Shown here: positions 9,938-18,696 of the stretch, piece after piece
Numbering within the stretch: the stretch's first letter is position 1
How the letters are laid out: every line of letters begins with the position of its first letter
NCBI GenBank assembly: GCA_947588825.1
Contig: CANPZU010000001.1
Coordinates: 1 to 64,000 of the forward strand
Reading direction: 5' to 3'
DNA: 64,000 nt
DNA from: an uncultured Clostridia bacterium
Lineage (GTDB): Bacteria; Bacillota; Clostridia; Oscillospirales; CAG-272
Notes under the pieces: generated by a model
Databases searched by the model: none
What the model was told of the DNA's origin: nothing
What the model saw: only the letters and a program-made list of their open reading frames with translations
Position numbers and translations under genes: made by a program

Positions 9938-10762
9938 TTATTCGTAGATCACATAAACCAAATCGGAAACCGAAATGTTTATCTGCATGTATTTTTCATG
10001 TGAGGATGAGTAAAATATGTCGCTGTCTCCAAGTTGAATAAGACCGCATTGCTCGATAAGCGCAAGCATTTGAGAGTTGCTTGAAACCGGGACTCTGCTT
10101 CCCGAGGTGTCAGTAAGACTGAGCCGTATGAGCGCTCCGCTTTGCGGGGAGGCCGGACATTCCTCGGGTACGTCCGATATTCCGTAGCCTTCCTCAATTG
10201 AAAGAGTATAGCCCGCTCTGTTTATCGTAACCGATTTTTGATATAGGGCAAGAAGTATCTCCCTTTGTACAAGCACCGTTTCGGATGTCACCTTTATGGC
10301 GCTGTCCCGGGCATATGCAAATTCGTTTACATCTGTCAGCTCGGTGTATCTTTTTGCCGCGCTGTCGGCGTCTATTTCCCATTGAACGGGCAGCTTGGCC
10401 ACAATTTTAGTGTCGGTGTAAACAAGTCCCCCGGCGCGGCAGTAGCCGACAATACCTGAGCTTGAGTATACCTCGTATATAAGGCCGTCCTCCGTTGACG
10501 CCTCTATTATGTCGCCCTTATTTCTTACTGCTACAACGTTTCCCGATAAAGATGCGCTTCCGTATATGTTAAGTATGCTGCTGCATACAAGCATGCGATG
10601 CCTTTCCTTTGCGGCGATTGCAGAAATCGAAGGGGAATTGTTTGTAGCGCTTTTTGCCGGTAGGTATACGGGACTCTTCAGTGCCGTTGAGGCAAAAGCG
10701 CTTACCGTTGTAATAGCAAGAAGCAAAATCAGGCCGACCGATCTCTTAACTGTTTTCTTCAT
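9938..10762 (-). CDS. Secreted bacterial SH3-domain protein
   Basis: This 274-aa protein begins with a clear signal peptide (KKTVKRS, then a hydrophobic core ending SAFA). A bacterial SH3b-like segment follows at about residues 50-115 (the LNIYGSASLSGNVVAVRNKG... pattern of repeated short beta strands), then a mixed C-terminal region without a recognised motif. SH3b domains usually bind cell-wall peptides. GGAAGG lies before the ATG, and the promoter TTGACT-17-TATAAT is at 10812-10840. It is co-transcribed with the RCC1-like membrane protein, so the two may work together at the envelope. That is inference only. Confidence 0.75.
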   Translation of the reverse strand: MKKTVKRSVGLILLLAITTVSAFASTALKSPVYLPAKSATNNSPSISAIAAKERHRMLVCSSILNIYGSASLSGNVVAVRNKGDIIEASTEDGLIYEVYSSSGIVGYCRAGGLVYTDTKIVAKLPVQWEIDADSAAKRYTELTDVNEFAYARDSAIKVTSETVLVQREILLALYQKSVTINRAGYTLSIEEGYGISDVPEECPASPQSGALIRLSLTDTSGSRVPVSSNSQMLALIEQCGLIQLGDSDIFYSSSHEKYMQINISVSDLVYVIYE

Positions 10763-10811
10763 ATAAATAGTTCCTTCCGCTTTGCCGATAAATTCGACCT
10801 TTTATATTCTC

Positions 10812-10840
10812 ATTATACATTTTCTGTGCCGAAAAGTCAA
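10812..10840 (-). promoter_or_regulatory. Sigma-A promoter of the SH3/RCC1 operon
   Basis: Minus strand: TTGACT (10840-10835), 17-bp spacer, TATAAT (10817-10812), about 50 bases before the ATG at 10762. Confidence 0.8.
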
Positions 10841-11290
10841 TACTTTGCAGCCGCTAATGGCGGGCGTCACAAAAAAGTTAAAGCTCAGAAACAAATATAT
10901 GCAATTTAAAGGTGTCTTAGGACGGAGGTTTTCGGAGAATTTTTTGAAAAAATACGGGCAACTTAAACTTTTGCGCGGGTCATTTGTTTTAAACCTTAGC
11001 GCAAAATCCGCGCCGGCAGGGCAGATTGTACTGCTATGCGCCGTCAGGACGGCAAAGTCAAGGTTATTTATTATACGGCAAGCGTCGGTGAAAGTTCGCT
11101 TTTTTGAAGTTTATTTGTACGCGCCGCGGCTTGTTTTGGCTTTTTCTCCCGCTTTTTTGGCTGGCGGGGCGATAGGGCGGTGGGGCGGTGGGGCTGTGGG
11201 ACGGTAGGGAGTAGGAGGGGGGCAAATCCCGATAGCGCCCGCAGACGCGAAATCTCTTGCGCAAAATATCTTTTTTTCCGTGTCGACACG
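10841..11290. other. Intergenic region with G-rich tract
   Basis: No credible gene is present. Notable items are a G-rich run at 11175-11221 (see findings) and a perfect 12-bp palindrome CGTGTCGACACG at 11279-11290 beside the terminator of the CHAP gene. Confidence 0.5.
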
Positions 11291-11330
11291 AAAAAAAGCG
11301 ACACCGACCGTTTGTTTTGCGGCCGGTGTC
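11291..11330 (-). terminator. Intrinsic terminator of the CHAP gene
   Basis: The stem GACACCGaCCG/CGGcCGGTGTC (11300-11330) is followed on the minus strand by seven T residues, about 50 bases after the stop codon at 11380. Confidence 0.85.
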
Positions 11331-11379
11331 ATTAAAGTTATTTTCTATAAATATAATATATAAGCATGCAAGCAAAAGG

Positions 11380-12519
11380 CTACTGAGCGCTGCCGTAGTA
11401 ATCGGGGGAAGCGTAGCCCATTATGCTCGAATCGCCGAATTTGTAAGTCATAAGCTTTACCATATTGGCGCAGTTGCCTTCCATGACCTGTACTCCGCTT
11501 TCGGTTACGGCTACCACGACGCCGCCGTGCGAAGCGCTGGAACCGCCGAAGAAAACTATATCTCCGACTTTGGGTGAGGCGTTTTTCCTGCTTTCGTAAA
11601 GTCCTCTTTGTATGTAAAAGTCGCGCAGGCTTTCGGAGCTGCCGATTTTTGGAATAATATCGGTGCTTATACCCGCCTGATTTGCACACCAGCATATAAA
11701 GGTTATACACCATGAATAGCGAGCCGTATTTGAAGATGAGCCGCTGACCTTTTTACCGTAAAACCAGGTGTTATACTTTACATTGTTGTATTTTGCTTCT
11801 TTTGTGCCGTATTCGCCTTTGACTATTTCAACAAAGCGAAGCCGCGGGTCTTCGATATCTTTTGCTTCGGACGTCGCCGAGGAGTTATCCTCATTTTCGG
11901 GGGAAATTTCCGTGCCTGTACTGTTGTTGTCGCTTATTTCGTCCTCGTCGTCCTCGTCGTTTGTGTTGCTGTTTTCTTCGTTCTTATCGTTGCTTATGTT
12001 ATTATCTGTATTATCCGTGTTTGTGTCGTCTTTGTCATCCGTTTTGTCGTTGCCGTTTGGCACTGTGACGTTGTTTGAATTGCCGTCGGGCGCGTCGAGA
12101 TTATTATTTGGAGGAAGCGTGTCGCCGCTGTTACTGCTGTCGTTTTCGTTACTGTTTTTTGAGGGAGTTGTGCTCTCGTCATTTTCGGGATTTTTTTCAG
12201 TTGTTGCGGGAGGGAGAAAATCTGTGCTGTTTGTATCTATATCGTTATCATCATTATCATCATTATCTGTTTTGTCATCCTCGGGCGAGTTTTGGTCCGA
12301 GACTGCGTCGTCTGACGGAGAAATAATGTCGGGTATCAAATTGTCGGACGCAATTCGGCACGTTTCAACGGCGGGCATGGGCCCGTCCATTATAGCGGCA
12401 TAAGAAGCTCCTTCCAAGCCTTGTATCCTCAATACACCCGACGTCAAAAGACAAAGTGTCAATAGGGATAGTATTACGGCAAGAGATATTCGTGTAATCA
12501 GAGTTAATTTGTTTTTCAT
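11380..12519 (-). CDS. Secreted/anchored CHAP-domain amidase or endopeptidase
   Basis: The 379-aa protein has an N-terminal hydrophobic segment (signal or anchor, about residues 8-32). A long linker rich in Asp, Asn, Ser and Thr (about 65-225) contains many DDKTDNDDND-like runs. A C-terminal CHAP domain follows (about 228-379). The Cys nucleophile lies in YSWCITFICWCANQAG, the His in ASHGGVVV, and the acidic/polar third residue in EGN. CHAP enzymes cleave peptidoglycan peptides or amide bonds. The linker would let the enzyme span the wall. It is a monocistronic gene with its own promoter (12568-12596) and terminator. Confidence 0.85.
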   Translation of the reverse strand: MKNKLTLITRISLAVILSLLTLCLLTSGVLRIQGLEGASYAAIMDGPMPAVETCRIASDNLIPDIISPSDDAVSDQNSPEDDKTDNDDNDDNDIDTNSTDFLPPATTEKNPENDESTTPSKNSNENDSSNSGDTLPPNNNLDAPDGNSNNVTVPNGNDKTDDKDDTNTDNTDNNISNDKNEENSNTNDEDDEDEISDNNSTGTEISPENEDNSSATSEAKDIEDPRLRFVEIVKGEYGTKEAKYNNVKYNTWFYGKKVSGSSSNTARYSWCITFICWCANQAGISTDIIPKIGSSESLRDFYIQRGLYESRKNASPKVGDIVFFGGSSASHGGVVVAVTESGVQVMEGNCANMVKLMTYKFGDSSIMGYASPDYYGSAQ

Positions 12520-12567
12520 TTTAAAAGCTATCCTTACTGTTTTTTGCGAAAAAACACATCGTTAAAT

Positions 12568-12596
12568 AGTTTATCACAAAACGCGTCTGATTTCAA
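12568..12596 (-). promoter_or_regulatory. Sigma-A promoter of the CHAP gene
   Basis: Minus strand: TTGAAA (12596-12591), 17-bp spacer, TAAACT (12573-12568). The rest of the 12520-12820 divergent gap is AT-rich. A plus-strand promoter for uppP must lie near 12690-12740 (several TATAAT-like hexamers around 12718-12728), but no well-spaced -35 is evident. Confidence 0.6.
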
Positions 12597-12820
12597 GTTC
12601 TTTTTTCCATATATATGCTTGTACCAAAAAATATAATGTAAACAATTTGTGAAGTTTGACACAAAACAAAAAATAAATGTTTAAAAAAATAACTTGTAAT
12701 TTACGCATTTATATGTTAATATAATATCTATACTACGCCGTTTTTTTCCGCTTTATAATAATATATGAAAAAGCGCGCGGTATGACAAAACCCGAAAAGG
12801 CGGCGGTGAAAGGAAAAAAC

Positions 12821-13669
12821 ATGACGATTTGGGAATCGATAATATACGGAATAATACAGGGACTGACCGAGTTTTTGCCCGTGTCAAGTTCCGGGCATCT
12901 CGCCATTCTTCAGACAATATTCAAAAGCGGCTTTGGAGAAGACTCGCTTTCCTTCAGCGTGCTGCTGCATCTGGGCACTTTGCTTGCGGTGTTTATCGTT
13001 TACGCGAAGGATATTTGGGAGCTTATATGCTCGTTTTTTACCCTTTGCGGCAAGCTTATTCACAAAAAGCACAAAATGGAGGACTTCACGGTATCCGAGC
13101 GCATGGTCATATTCGTGCTGATTGCGACACTGCCTCTTATTCCGGCGGCGCTGCTTGACAAATATATTGCCGCGCTTTCGGGATATGTGTGGGCGGTGGG
13201 ACTTATACTCATTGTCAACGCCGTAATGCTCTATATTTCCGACAAGCTTGCAAGAGAGAATCTGTATCCCGAGGAGGTAAAGCCGAAAAACGCGCTTGTC
13301 GTCGGTCTTGTTCAGGTATTTGCCGTTCTTCCGGGACTTTCAAGATCGGGTTCCACAATAACCGCAGGTCTTTCGCAGGGCTTTCGCCGTGAATACGCGG
13401 TCAAATTTTCCTTTATTCTCTCCATTCCCGCGATTCTCGGGGCGTGCGTGCTTGAGCTTCCTGATTTTATAAGTCAGACTCTTGCGGAAAACGACACCTC
13501 TCTTCTCCTTACATATATCGCGGGCGCCCTTTCCGCGATGATTGTCGGAATACTCGCCATAAAGCTTCTTATAATGATTTCGAAAAAGAGCAATTTCAGG
13601 GTATTTTCGTATTATTGTGCGGCGGCGGGCGCGTTGGCGATCGTTCTCGGAATAATCGGTCTGTTTTGA
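12821..13669 (+). CDS. uppP: Undecaprenyl-diphosphatase
   Basis: UppP (BacA) removes a phosphate from undecaprenyl pyrophosphate at the membrane, recycling the lipid carrier for peptidoglycan and giving bacitracin tolerance. The 282-aa hydrophobic protein has both signature motifs: the N-terminal GLTEFLPVSSSGHL, whose Glu and His are catalytic, and PGLSRSGSTI in the middle, whose Arg binds phosphate. About eight helices are predicted, the usual size. The ATG at 12821 is preceded by GAAAGGA; an in-frame ATG at 12782 lacks a ribosome site. Confidence 0.95.
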   Translation: MTIWESIIYGIIQGLTEFLPVSSSGHLAILQTIFKSGFGEDSLSFSVLLHLGTLLAVFIVYAKDIWELICSFFTLCGKLIHKKHKMEDFTVSERMVIFVLIATLPLIPAALLDKYIAALSGYVWAVGLILIVNAVMLYISDKLARENLYPEEVKPKNALVVGLVQVFAVLPGLSRSGSTITAGLSQGFRREYAVKFSFILSIPAILGACVLELPDFISQTLAENDTSLLLTYIAGALSAMIVGILAIKLLIMISKKSNFRVFSYYCAAAGALAIVLGIIGLF

Positions 13670-13763
13670 GGGTCCGGCTTCGGTCAAAAAGTTAAATTAT
13701 ACAATGGCAATGCGCATTCGGTTGTAAGGAAACTTCTGAAAGCGCGTGAAAGAAAGGTTATAA

Positions 13764-16718
13764 ATGGCGGAAAAGAAAAAGAGCACATCGTCAAAAAGCG
13801 TGCAGAAAAAAAGCGGTTCGAAAGAAAGGACCGAGCTTGCAAGTTACAGCAAAGCAAAATCGGGAGAGCTCAAGCTGCCCCGCAACCCGGACAGTCCGGG
13901 AAGTCAGATACTGCTTTGCCTTATCGGCATAGCGGGAATACTGCTGTTTGTGTGTTTTCTCCTTACCGATATGACGCGCGGCTTTTCGGGACTCACCGGT
14001 CCCGTGGGGTATTGCGTGTGTGTGTTCTTTTACGGGCTTTTCGGAGTAGGGGCCTATCTTGTGCCTATAATGACCTTCATATATGCGGCAATGTGGAAAA
14101 GCTCTTTTCGACGTAACAGACTTCTTTCTAAATTTATACTAACGCTGCTGTTTATTATATTCGTCTCCGCGCTCGTGCATCTGATATTTTCGGGAATGAA
14201 GGACAACGGCATATCAAACGTTCCGTTTTACGATCTCGGGCGCATGTGGAAACTCGGAGTCGATCTTATCGGCGGCGGGGTATTCGGTTCACTGGTAGGC
14301 GGCGGACTTCGCGCCTGCCTTAATGTCATTTCATGGCCGGTGATAATTATAGTCCTTATCGGCATAATAATGTTTATTTTCGAGCTCACTCCCAACATGA
14401 TCGCTTATTATATAAGACAGATACTTGACGCGTCAGATGAGCGTCGTGAGACAAAAAAAGAAAAAAAGGAAGAAAACGACGAGAAAAAGCGCGCCAAAAA
14501 GGAGGAAAAGCGCGAGGCGCGTATGGGTGCTCGCCGCCAAAGAGAGGAAGAGCTTTTGCAAAAAGAAGCCAATCTTCGTGAAAGAACCAACGGTTTTTCT
14601 GATGTAAGGCTTTCTTCTGACAGTGAAAACGTCAAGTCTCAAGCTTCCAAAAAGGCAAACAGACCAAATTACGATCCTTTGTCCGGGGACAAGATCGAGA
14701 ACGATCCGCAAAAGGAAAACGGGGACGCGGAATTTATAGCTCACAAATCAAGCGTCGGGGCCGAAAAGGAGACAAAGGCCGCCGAGGTGTCAAACGAGCG
14801 TAAATCGATAGAAAATATAGACATTGACGACGTTTTCAGCGAGAAAAAAGTTGTCGGCGACAAAGGTTCTCGCGCGGGAGGCCGCCTTGCAAAGGGCGAT
14901 ATTGACATAAACGGCAACGAAAAATACAGCCCCAAGGATGACGGGCAAGAGAAAAACAGCGAGCTGTCGGACGTTTTTGCTCATGAGTACGATACAGTAA
15001 TAGAAGGCAAAGCTCAAGGTATAAACGAGGAGATAAGCGACATTTCGGGCAATCCTCTCTCGGAAAAAGAAAGCATAAGCGCCACAAGGGAAAGACTGCT
15101 TGAGGACGATTTTGACGATTTGTTTGAGATCGAGGGCGAGAAAGAAGAAAAGAAGGTATATGTGTTTCCGCCCGTCACTCTGCTTGAGGAAAAAGCGCAA
15201 AAGGAAGAAGGAGATTCCGACGAGACGCTTGAGAAAAACGCGCAGCGCCTTGTTGACACGCTCCATTCCTTCAGGGTGGACGTCGAAGTCTCCAATATTT
15301 CAAAAGGACCGACCATAACGAGATACGAGCTTGTACCGGGTCCGGGTGTGCGGGTGCGTTCAATAGCCAATCTCGTGGACGATATCGCGCTCTCACTTGA
15401 AACGCAGGGCGTCAGGATCGAAGCTCCCATACCCGGAAAATCGGCGGTGGGCATAGAGGTGCCCAACAAGAACGCCGCCACGGTATATCTGCGCGCTCTT
15501 ATAGAATCCGACGCATTCAAAAACGCAAAAAGCAAGCTCACCTGCTGTCTTGGCCGCACCGTTTCGGGCGAGCCGGTGTATCTTGATATCGCTAAGATGC
15601 CTCATCTGTTAATCGCGGGAGCCACCGGCTCGGGTAAATCGGTGTGCATAAACTCGCTGCTTATAAGTCTTTTATACAAGGCCACCCCGGATGAGGTGAA
15701 GCTTATCCTTATAGACCCCAAAAAGGTCGAGCTGGGAGTTTACAACAAGCTGCCCCATCTGCTCGTTCCTGTCGTAAACCAGCCCAAGATGGCGGCCGGC
15801 TCGCTGGCGTGGGCGGTAAGCGAGATGGAGCGCCGCTTTGAGCTTATTGAAGAAGCGGGAGTTCGAAATATCGAGGGATACAACAAGGTAACGGCAAACG
15901 ACCCGCAAAAGGAATTTTTGCCCCAAATCGTCATCGTGATAGACGAGCTTGCCGATCTTATGATGACCGCTTCCGACGACGTCGAAACGTCTATAGTAAG
16001 GCTTGCGCAGAAGGCGAGAGCCGCCGGTATGCACCTTATAATCGGTACGCAGCGTCCTTCGGTGGACGTCATTACAGGTCTTATAAAGGCAAACGTACCT
16101 TCAAGAATAGCGTTTACCGTCGCTTCAAATACCGATTCGAGAACGATTATCGACATGGCGGGCGCGGAAAAGCTGATAGGGCGAGGAGACATGCTTTACG
16201 CTCCGGTAGGGGCGATGAAGCCGATACGCGCGCAGGGCTCCTTTGTCAGTGACAGCGAGGTTGAAAGGGTTACCGATTTTATAAGAGAACAGATAAGCGG
16301 AAGCTACAACGAGGAAATAATAAAGGAAATAGATAAAAACGCAAAGCAGTGCGGTCAAAAGAAAAAGAGCGAGGCTGCCGAAGAATCGAGCGGCGTGGCG
16401 CAAGGACTTGACGAAAAATTCTATGAGGCGGTCGAGTGGGCGCTTGACGAAGGAAAAATATCCACATCTCTCTTGCAGCGGCGCATTCAGATAGGATACG
16501 GCAGAGCGGCAAAAATAATTGACGCAATGCAGCAGATGCATATAGTAAGCCCTCCGGACGGTCAGAAGCCTCGAAAGGTACTTATAACAAGGCAGGACTG
16601 GAGCGAAATGATGATGCGTATGGATTCTGCCGCCGACGCCTTATCCGCTTCGGACTCTCCCGCATACGCCGAAAAGGATACAAACGAACAGGAGTATGAC
16701 GATGACGCCCCATTTTGA
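13764..16718 (+). CDS. ftsK: DNA translocase FtsK/SpoIIIE
   Basis: This is the septal DNA pump that clears chromosome from the division or sporulation septum. The 984-aa protein has four N-terminal membrane helices (about 55-220). A long charged linker (about 230-470) begins with a Lys/Glu-rich coiled stretch. The motor domain follows (about 490-860), with Walker A AGATGSGKSVC, Walker B IVIVIDELADLMM and the GTQRPSVDVITGLIKAN motif. A winged-helix gamma domain (about 880-950) reads polar sequence motifs. The linker is longer than in B. subtilis SpoIIIE (about 790 aa in total). The ATG is preceded by AAAGG. In a spore former this gene probably serves as spoIIIE. Confidence 0.95.
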   Translation: MAEKKKSTSSKSVQKKSGSKERTELASYSKAKSGELKLPRNPDSPGSQILLCLIGIAGILLFVCFLLTDMTRGFSGLTGPVGYCVCVFFYGLFGVGAYLVPIMTFIYAAMWKSSFRRNRLLSKFILTLLFIIFVSALVHLIFSGMKDNGISNVPFYDLGRMWKLGVDLIGGGVFGSLVGGGLRACLNVISWPVIIIVLIGIIMFIFELTPNMIAYYIRQILDASDERRETKKEKKEENDEKKRAKKEEKREARMGARRQREEELLQKEANLRERTNGFSDVRLSSDSENVKSQASKKANRPNYDPLSGDKIENDPQKENGDAEFIAHKSSVGAEKETKAAEVSNERKSIENIDIDDVFSEKKVVGDKGSRAGGRLAKGDIDINGNEKYSPKDDGQEKNSELSDVFAHEYDTVIEGKAQGINEEISDISGNPLSEKESISATRERLLEDDFDDLFEIEGEKEEKKVYVFPPVTLLEEKAQKEEGDSDETLEKNAQRLVDTLHSFRVDVEVSNISKGPTITRYELVPGPGVRVRSIANLVDDIALSLETQGVRIEAPIPGKSAVGIEVPNKNAATVYLRALIESDAFKNAKSKLTCCLGRTVSGEPVYLDIAKMPHLLIAGATGSGKSVCINSLLISLLYKATPDEVKLILIDPKKVELGVYNKLPHLLVPVVNQPKMAAGSLAWAVSEMERRFELIEEAGVRNIEGYNKVTANDPQKEFLPQIVIVIDELADLMMTASDDVETSIVRLAQKARAAGMHLIIGTQRPSVDVITGLIKANVPSRIAFTVASNTDSRTIIDMAGAEKLIGRGDMLYAPVGAMKPIRAQGSFVSDSEVERVTDFIREQISGSYNEEIIKEIDKNAKQCGQKKKSEAAEESSGVAQGLDEKFYEAVEWALDEGKISTSLLQRRIQIGYGRAAKIIDAMQQMHIVSPPDGQKPRKVLITRQDWSEMMMRMDSAADALSASDSPAYAEKDTNEQEYDDDAPF

Positions 16719-16746
16719 TGTTTTGGACGCTTGAAAGGATAGACAA

Positions 16747-17412
16747 ATGGGAAAGCTTATAGTAATAGAAGGACTTGACGGCTCGGGAAAGGGCACGCAG
16801 TCAAAAAGGCTCACCGAGTATTTAAAGGGCATTGGAAAAAGCGCCATGAGAGTGGATTTTCCGCAATACGGCACAAAGGGAGCCACGCTTGTCGAGGGGT
16901 ATCTTGCGGGCGAGCTTGGCAATGATCCTTTAAGCACTGGCGCTTACGCCGCGTCCCTGTTTTTTGCCATGGACAGATACTGGTCCTATCGAACGCGCTG
17001 GGGAGACTTTTACAAAAGCGAGAATGGGATCGTGACTTGCGATCGTTACACAACCGCCAACGCCGTCCATCAGTGCGCCAAGCTGAAAAGAGAAGAATGG
17101 GATGTCTTTCTTGACTGGCTGTGGGACACCGAATACAACAAGCTCTCTCTCCCGGTCCCCGACAAGGTGATTTTCCTTGACATGAAACCGTCTGTCTTTT
17201 TGAAGCTTATAGACAGGAGAGCGGTAAGCGAAAACAGGGGAAAGGACATACACGAACATGATATAAATTATCTTGAGCGCTGTTATGAGGCTTCCCTTTA
17301 CGTCTGTTCCAAGCTTTCTTGGGAGCATATAAAGTGTCATGAAGGGGAAAGTCCAAGGTCCATGGACGATATTTTTTCAGACATTCTTTCCTCTCTCAAA
17401 GATATTATTTAA
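16747..17412 (+). CDS. tmk: Thymidylate kinase
   Basis: Thymidylate kinase phosphorylates dTMP to dTDP for DNA synthesis. The 221-aa protein has the P-loop GLDGSGKGT at residues 9-17, DFPQYG after it for nucleotide binding, the CDRYTTAN motif near 98 and a LID region with DRRAVSENRGKD. The last resembles the longer, eukaryote-like dTMP kinases of some Clostridia more than the E. coli form. It lies 28 bp after ftsK with GAAAGGA in front, so co-transcription is likely. Confidence 0.9.
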   Translation: MGKLIVIEGLDGSGKGTQSKRLTEYLKGIGKSAMRVDFPQYGTKGATLVEGYLAGELGNDPLSTGAYAASLFFAMDRYWSYRTRWGDFYKSENGIVTCDRYTTANAVHQCAKLKREEWDVFLDWLWDTEYNKLSLPVPDKVIFLDMKPSVFLKLIDRRAVSENRGKDIHEHDINYLERCYEASLYVCSKLSWEHIKCHEGESPRSMDDIFSDILSSLKDII

Positions 17413-17531
17413 AATCGAACCGATTTTCCCGTTTGAAAAAGAAGAATGCGCAGCTATGCATTAAGAAAAAGAATAAAACAATTAGTATTGAAATAGTATT
17501 ATAGATTATAAAAAATAAAGAGGTGCACGTT

Positions 17532-18077
17532 ATGGTATATGTTTTTCTTGCCGACGGTTTTGAAACAGTGGAGGCGCTTTGCCCTGTGGATATCATGCGC
17601 AGGAGCGGCCTTGAGGTTAAGACGGTCTCCCTGAACAAAGACAAACATGTTACAAGCAAGCAGGATGTCACACTGATTGCCGACTTGTCTATAGATCAGA
17701 TAGAGAACCTTGACGGGGTCCGGCTTCTCATGCTTCCGGGCGGTATGCCGGGAACGACAAACCTTAAAAACAGCGAACAGCTTTCAAAGCTGCTTCTTGA
17801 GGCGGCAAAGCTCGGTATAAAGCTTGCCGCAATTTGCGCCGCGCCGTCTGTCCTTGGCTCTCTCGGGCTGCTTGAAGGGAGGGAAGCGGTATGCTTTCCC
17901 GGCTTTGAAAAAGAGCTTAAGGGAGCAAAGCTCTCAAATAAAAAGGTTGTCTGCACTTCGGACCGCATCACGGCCGTCGGAATGGGAGTGTCGCTTGAAT
18001 TCGCGCTTAAGATAGTTGAGTCATTGTTGTCAAAGGAAAAAGCCGAAGAGATACGTCGTTCGGTGCTTGCCGACTGA
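17532..18077 (+). CDS. DJ-1/PfpI family protein
   Basis: The 181-aa protein belongs to the DJ-1/ThiJ/YajL group of class-I-amidotransferase-like folds. The nucleophile Cys sits in the elbow AICAAPSVLG (near residue 100), with the conserved acidic residue in ADGFE at residues 6-10. Family members act as glyoxalases, deglycases or redox chaperones, and the exact activity is not readable here. The ATG at 17532 follows GAGGTG by 6 bases; the GTG at 17523 belongs to that ribosome site. The 119-bp gap before it is AT-rich and may hold a separate promoter. Confidence 0.88.
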   Translation: MVYVFLADGFETVEALCPVDIMRRSGLEVKTVSLNKDKHVTSKQDVTLIADLSIDQIENLDGVRLLMLPGGMPGTTNLKNSEQLSKLLLEAAKLGIKLAAICAAPSVLGSLGLLEGREAVCFPGFEKELKGAKLSNKKVVCTSDRITAVGMGVSLEFALKIVESLLSKEKAEEIRRSVLAD

Positions 18078-18102
18078 GTTAAGGATATTACGAACAAAAA
18101 AT

Positions 18103-18696
18103 ATGTATAATGTACGAGACGAAAAAATCCGGCTTCGAAAAAGCTTTATTGAAATGAGGGAAAAACTCGATAAGTCCGAAAAAGCGCGTATGGATCAAAA
18201 AATATACGAAAATTTTGTCGGACTTGTCTCCTACAGATACGCAGATACGCTGCTTATGTATTATCCGAAAAGCGGCGAAGTGGACACTCTGCCGATAATC
18301 AAAGGAGCGCTTTCCGCGGGGAAAAAGGTTGCGCTTCCCGTCTGTGAGACGGCCGGTTTTCAGATGAGCTATTCTTACATTGAATCGCTTGACGATCTTG
18401 AGCGCGGAGCGTACGGCATTCCCGCGCCCAAAAAAAGCTGTAAAAAATTTATAAAGGATGAAAAACACAAAAGCTTGTTGATCGTCCTGCCCGCCCTTTC
18501 TTTTGACACAAGGGGATACAGACTCGGGTACGGCAGGGGATACTATGACAGGTACATGGAGGGGTTTGACGCCTCTTCGGTGGGGCTTGTTTACTCGCGC
18601 TTTATTGTGGACAGGCTTCCGATCGGCAGGTATGACATCGCCGCCGATCTGCTTGTGACCGAAAAGGGAGTGAAGATAATTGAAGCTTATAAATAA
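18103..18696 (+). CDS. 5-formyltetrahydrofolate cyclo-ligase
   Basis: This ATP-dependent enzyme converts 5-formyl-THF to 5,10-methenyl-THF in the one-carbon pool. The 197-aa protein shows the family pattern: an N-terminal RLRKSF basic helix, YPKSGEVDT for folate and phosphate contact, and the C-terminal ATP/Mg motif GYRLGYGRGYYDRYM. It is the usual length. I chose the ATG at 18103, where homologues begin. The ribosome site (TAAGGA) is rather far upstream, so the start is not certain. It overlaps the next gene by 17 bp. Confidence 0.9.
   Translation: MYNVRDEKIRLRKSFIEMREKLDKSEKARMDQKIYENFVGLVSYRYADTLLMYYPKSGEVDTLPIIKGALSAGKKVALPVCETAGFQMSYSYIESLDDLERGAYGIPAPKKSCKKFIKDEKHKSLLIVLPALSFDTRGYRLGYGRGYYDRYMEGFDASSVGLVYSRFIVDRLPIGRYDIAADLLVTEKGVKIIEAYK

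Noticed and set aside
11768..12403. A 211-codon plus-strand frame opposite the CHAP gene, very rich in Ser/Leu/Val
   Set aside because: It mirrors the Asp/Asn/Ser-rich linker of the real gene on the other strand.
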